NCBI GenBank assembly: GCA_963920765.1
Contig: OY987244.1
Location: 25,028,358-25,092,357, forward strand
Direction: 5' to 3'
Source of the DNA: Ulota crispa
Lineage: Eukaryota > Streptophyta > Bryopsida > Orthotrichales > Orthotrichaceae
DNA: 64,000 bases
Under the pieces are notes generated by a model. That model searched no databases and had not been told where the DNA came from. It saw nothing but the letters and a program-made list of their open reading frames with translations. This document shows, piece by piece, positions 61,146 to 64,000 of the stretch; position 1 is the first letter of the stretch; each line of letters starts with the position of its first letter. A program made the translations under genes and the position numbers.

Positions 61146-62640
61146 TTTATTAGGGAAAATATGCAAATACTCTCCATTTGTGAAAATTTGATGTTACAAA
61201 ACTTTCAAAATGATTACATTTTTTGGTTCAATGATTTAAATTTCAAGAAAATATTCATAGACATTACAGTTTTACTTTTATATATGTAATCCTCCAAAAT
61301 GTACATTGGCATATACATTGAACATATAAACAATACTCTACACTACATTGCTATTTTTGTAAACACTATGATTCAACCAAACTAGTACTCCACTACTTAC
61401 AAGTGCTCCAAAATAATATCAAATTAGAAAACAAGTACATGGAGTAGAAACAATTGCTCTAATGAAGCAATTCCCATGAAAGCTTCTTGTTCAACTAGAT
61501 GATATGGGATCCATTCCTTGCCATTTCTTCTCTAAGAGAAACAACAAAAAGAAACATTAAATGGAGTTATTCAAAGTTTCCAGTACATCATATATAGCCA
61601 TTGCATGTCTTATGCAAGAGCAATGATCTAAACTTTTGCATTATAGTCATGTTATAATACACAATAATTAAGCACTCAAGCCAACATGCAGCAAACCAAA
61701 TGGTCCAAACTATTGTGAACTACGTATGCATTGCTCAAAAATTACTATCCAAAGTCCTAAACTCATTTTATTTACAATACAAATCATTTCTTCAACCAGT
61801 AAACTTGAACCGCATCTACTACAACAATTCAACTAAATACAATTGCTTTACAAGCTCACATAATCAATCAATTGCAAGATTCAAAGAAAAAATGCACTTG
61901 GGTACAACCAATTGTGAGGAGTACTTTTATAGTAAGCTTTATTCAAACACTTATGCATTGTCTCATATTTAACTTTCAGCTGCACAAGCATTGTCAATAG
62001 AGAACTACCTAAAAATGAAAAAGAATAAAATTCTAATAATAAATAATGAACTCCTTATCTTTCTTGTTTCCTCAGGGTTGTATTGCAAAGACAAATCAAG
62101 CCAGCAAAAAAGAAAAAGCTAAGACAATAATAAATTAACAATATGTATAGGTTTGACAAAATGTTTTAGGACAAGGGCAAAGGCATGATCCAAAACAAAG
62201 CAACTTTGATGGAAAAAAAGGCTTATATATATGTTTTGATGGAATAAGTGCAAGTACTAAAGAAAGCTATGATACCTTTATAATTAGTATTTATAGCAAC
62301 CTCAACAAATGAGTCTATGTCTTGGTCTATGTTTGTATTTGGCTCAGGAAAATGACAATGTAGAGAATATGAAAAATCAAAGCAAAAAAATTGAAACATG
62401 AAAGTTTGAGAGCATAAAGTAACACATAACCATGAAAATTTTAAAAAACAAAATTTCATTAGGATTAAAAAATACATACTTTCAAAATTGATTATGTACA
62501 TATAATCATTTTTTGAGTTGGTATATACAATGTGGTCAAAATCTTGTCCACTTGCCACAAGCAGCCACTGCAATTTGATCTAGCATACTAGCATATAATC
62601 TCACACAGTTTTATAGTTATAGCTCTAAAAATCTCATGTA
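61146..62640. other. AT-rich intergenic DNA
   Basis: Frames of 90 and 116 codons (61700-61972 on +, 62223-62573 on -) lack recognisable domains. No other feature supported. Confidence 0.3.
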
Positions 62641-62873
62641 CCGCAACCTACAACTTAATTTCGTTCACCTTATAATATCACAACATAAAACCTACTACTG
62701 ACCATTGTGTATAAGCTAAATAATCTCTTTATCTAATCACTAGAAATGTATACTCTCCTAAGCTCAAAATGTTTTACATGGCAGAGGCAACTGCTACCAT
62801 TAATTAGAGGAATATGAATACTTAATGTGCACATGGTCAATTGCAAAGTGAACAAAATTAAGTTGTAGGTTGC
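62641..62873. mobile_element. MITE with GCAACCTACAACTTAATTT ends
   Basis: GCAACCTACAACTTAATTTC and its inverted partner ending AAATTAAGTTGTAGGTTGC enclose about 230 bp. TA adjoins both ends. It lies just beyond the C-terminal coding end of the Tc1-type transposase and may be inserted into that element. Confidence 0.6.
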
Positions 62874-62879
62874 TATACA

Positions 62880-64000
62880 TGTTCCCATAATTGTAGAAGA
62901 CCCATAAAAAGAGTCAAGTAGGAATTCAAATGATATTTGAGAATTGCCCAAATATGTTCTATAGGATTTGGGTCTAGAGACTAAGCTGGCCACTCTAAAA
63001 CATAAAATCTTTATTCCAGAAACCATTTTTGAACAATCTTTGTCTTATGAATATGAGCATTATCATGCAAAAAATTAACTTCATTAAGGTTAAAAAACCC
63101 TAATCTCTCCAAACTCAAGTACAAATCTCCATGTAAGATTGAAATATAGTCTTTAACATGTTATTCATTAAATTGGGAAAAAGCTTACATATTGGGACTT
63201 TTGAATTTTTTATTTTTTTGAGTTTTTAGGTGATTTAGAGTGAATAGTACAATGATTTTTTCAATACCTTACATTAGTGATGAAATACCATACAAAAATT
63301 ATTAAAAAAACTTATTCAAATCACCAAAATATTATCACAAGTACAAAATTTAATATTCTCAAAATACGTTTTGCAAAAGTGCTTTTTCCAATTTAATGAA
63401 TAACACATTCGTTTGCATGTAAACGCCCACTCACTTTTTGTAAATTGCCGAAACCTCTTGAAGTCGTACAACTTACAACATCACAAATCTTGCACTATGC
63501 TTTACTGTTTGTTTCATTGCATGATCATGTAAGTTTATGTTGTCATTGACCTAATTCCAAGTCCTCCCATCTGCATTAAAACAATTTATCTTTGTCTTGT
63601 CACTAAAAACAACTCTCTTCCAATCCTCCACTATCCAATCTTTGTGAATTGTTGCAAAACATAGCATCTCTCATATGTTTTTTTTGTGATAAATAAGGCT
63701 TTGACACATTTTCACAAGTGGTCAATTTGGCATCTCTAAAAGCAAACCACAATGTGTTAGCACAAAATTCTACTTCTCTATCCGCTATCAACACTTTTGC
63801 TCTTGAGATGCTGTTTCTAGCCCTGCAATAGTGACCAACGCACTGTATGTTGTTTCTTTGAAGCGGTAAGAATCTTTGGAGCACCTTGTTTTGGCAATTC
63901 CAAGCTACTACAATGTTTTTTCCTCACTCTATTCACAATACTTTACGAAAAACCAAGATATTTGCATTCTCTCTTGTACTCTTACCTTTCATAAAAAAAA
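62880..64000 (-). pseudogene. Tc1-type (DD34E) transposase, decayed, interrupted by a MITE and cut by the window edge
   Basis: Read on the - strand, a helix-turn-helix start (KSTRENANIL, then SIVNRVRKKH) is followed by the catalytic core: DWIVEDWKRVVFSDKTK (first Asp, about 63620), TVKHSARFVM, then after the MITE YISILHGDLYLSLERLG, NFLHDNAHIHKTKIVQKW (second Asp, about 63060) and FYVLEWPA.SLDPNPIEHIW (Glu, about 62957). Exactly 34 residues separate the second Asp from Glu, the Tc1 signature; animal Tc1 proteins have the same FSD, QDNA and WPAQSPDLNPIE blocks. All three catalytic residues survive, but at least six in-frame stops and one frameshift near the N-terminus, plus the MITE, make it non-functional. 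The start lies beyond 64000. Confidence 0.88.
63160..63404. mobile_element. 245-bp MITE inserted in the transposase
   Basis: ACAT at 63156-63159 and 63405-63408. Inverted ends GTTATTCATTAAATTGGGAA and TTCCAATTTAATGAATAAC, continuing through GCTTTTT. Leaving out the element and one ACAT rejoins the transposase frame as YMQTN-VKDYISIL. The core motif is shared with the 43936 and 24229 elements. Confidence 0.85.

Overview
This is a nuclear window from a plant, probably a land plant. Three things point that way: a protein phosphatase 2C gene of a plant-specific clade, a plastid 5S rRNA fragment embedded in nuclear repeat DNA, and plant-type transposon ends (Stowaway CTCCCTCCGTCCC, CACTA CACTACAAGAAAA). 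The species cannot be named. The long AT-rich, transposon-packed intergenic DNA around GC-richer, intron-bearing genes suits a large-genome, possibly non-flowering plant, but that is inference.

Only two protein-coding genes can be supported, both on the + strand. A TM-SPRY protein (15500-19271, two coding exons, about 480 aa) has a 2.3-kb intron carrying a Stowaway-type MITE. A PP2C phosphatase (39406-41583, seven coding exons, about 445 aa) has a full set of PP2C motifs and a Cys-paired C-terminal tail. GC-rich stretches at 12.85-14.5, 19.3-20.5 and 37.45-39.4 kb flank them. The first has no recognisable gene; the last is probably promoter and leader of the PP2C gene.

Most of the rest is mobile DNA. 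The dominant signal is a family of at least 14 elements, together about 17% of the window. Each is flanked by TTAA and ends in CCCCTAAA.../...TTTAGGGG. They fall into a long (about 830-960 bp) and a shorter (about 610-645 bp) group plus small variants. TTAA target duplications and short CCC-ended inverted repeats are piggyBac hallmarks, which would be unusual in a plant. One copy carries about 500 bp of plastid-derived DNA including a full-length 5S rRNA gene, one is split by a chromodomain Ty3/gypsy retroelement (46225-52362), and several sit inside other repeats that give near-perfect empty sites.

Other mobile DNA: a decayed Tc1-type (DD34E) transposase at the right edge (about 62.9-64.0 kb, - strand) interrupted by a MITE whose removal keeps the reading frame; TA-flanked MITEs at 4.2, 10.4, 35.3 and 55.1 kb; long-armed foldback elements at 0.6-2.5, 8.9-9.9, 25.4, 26.9, 43.7, 56.7 and 58.5 kb; and a 102-bp near-perfect hairpin MITE with CACTA ends. 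A 26-bp satellite (30344-30785) appears to be the preserved core of an older decayed array. No tRNA gene, CRISPR array or intact transposase was found.
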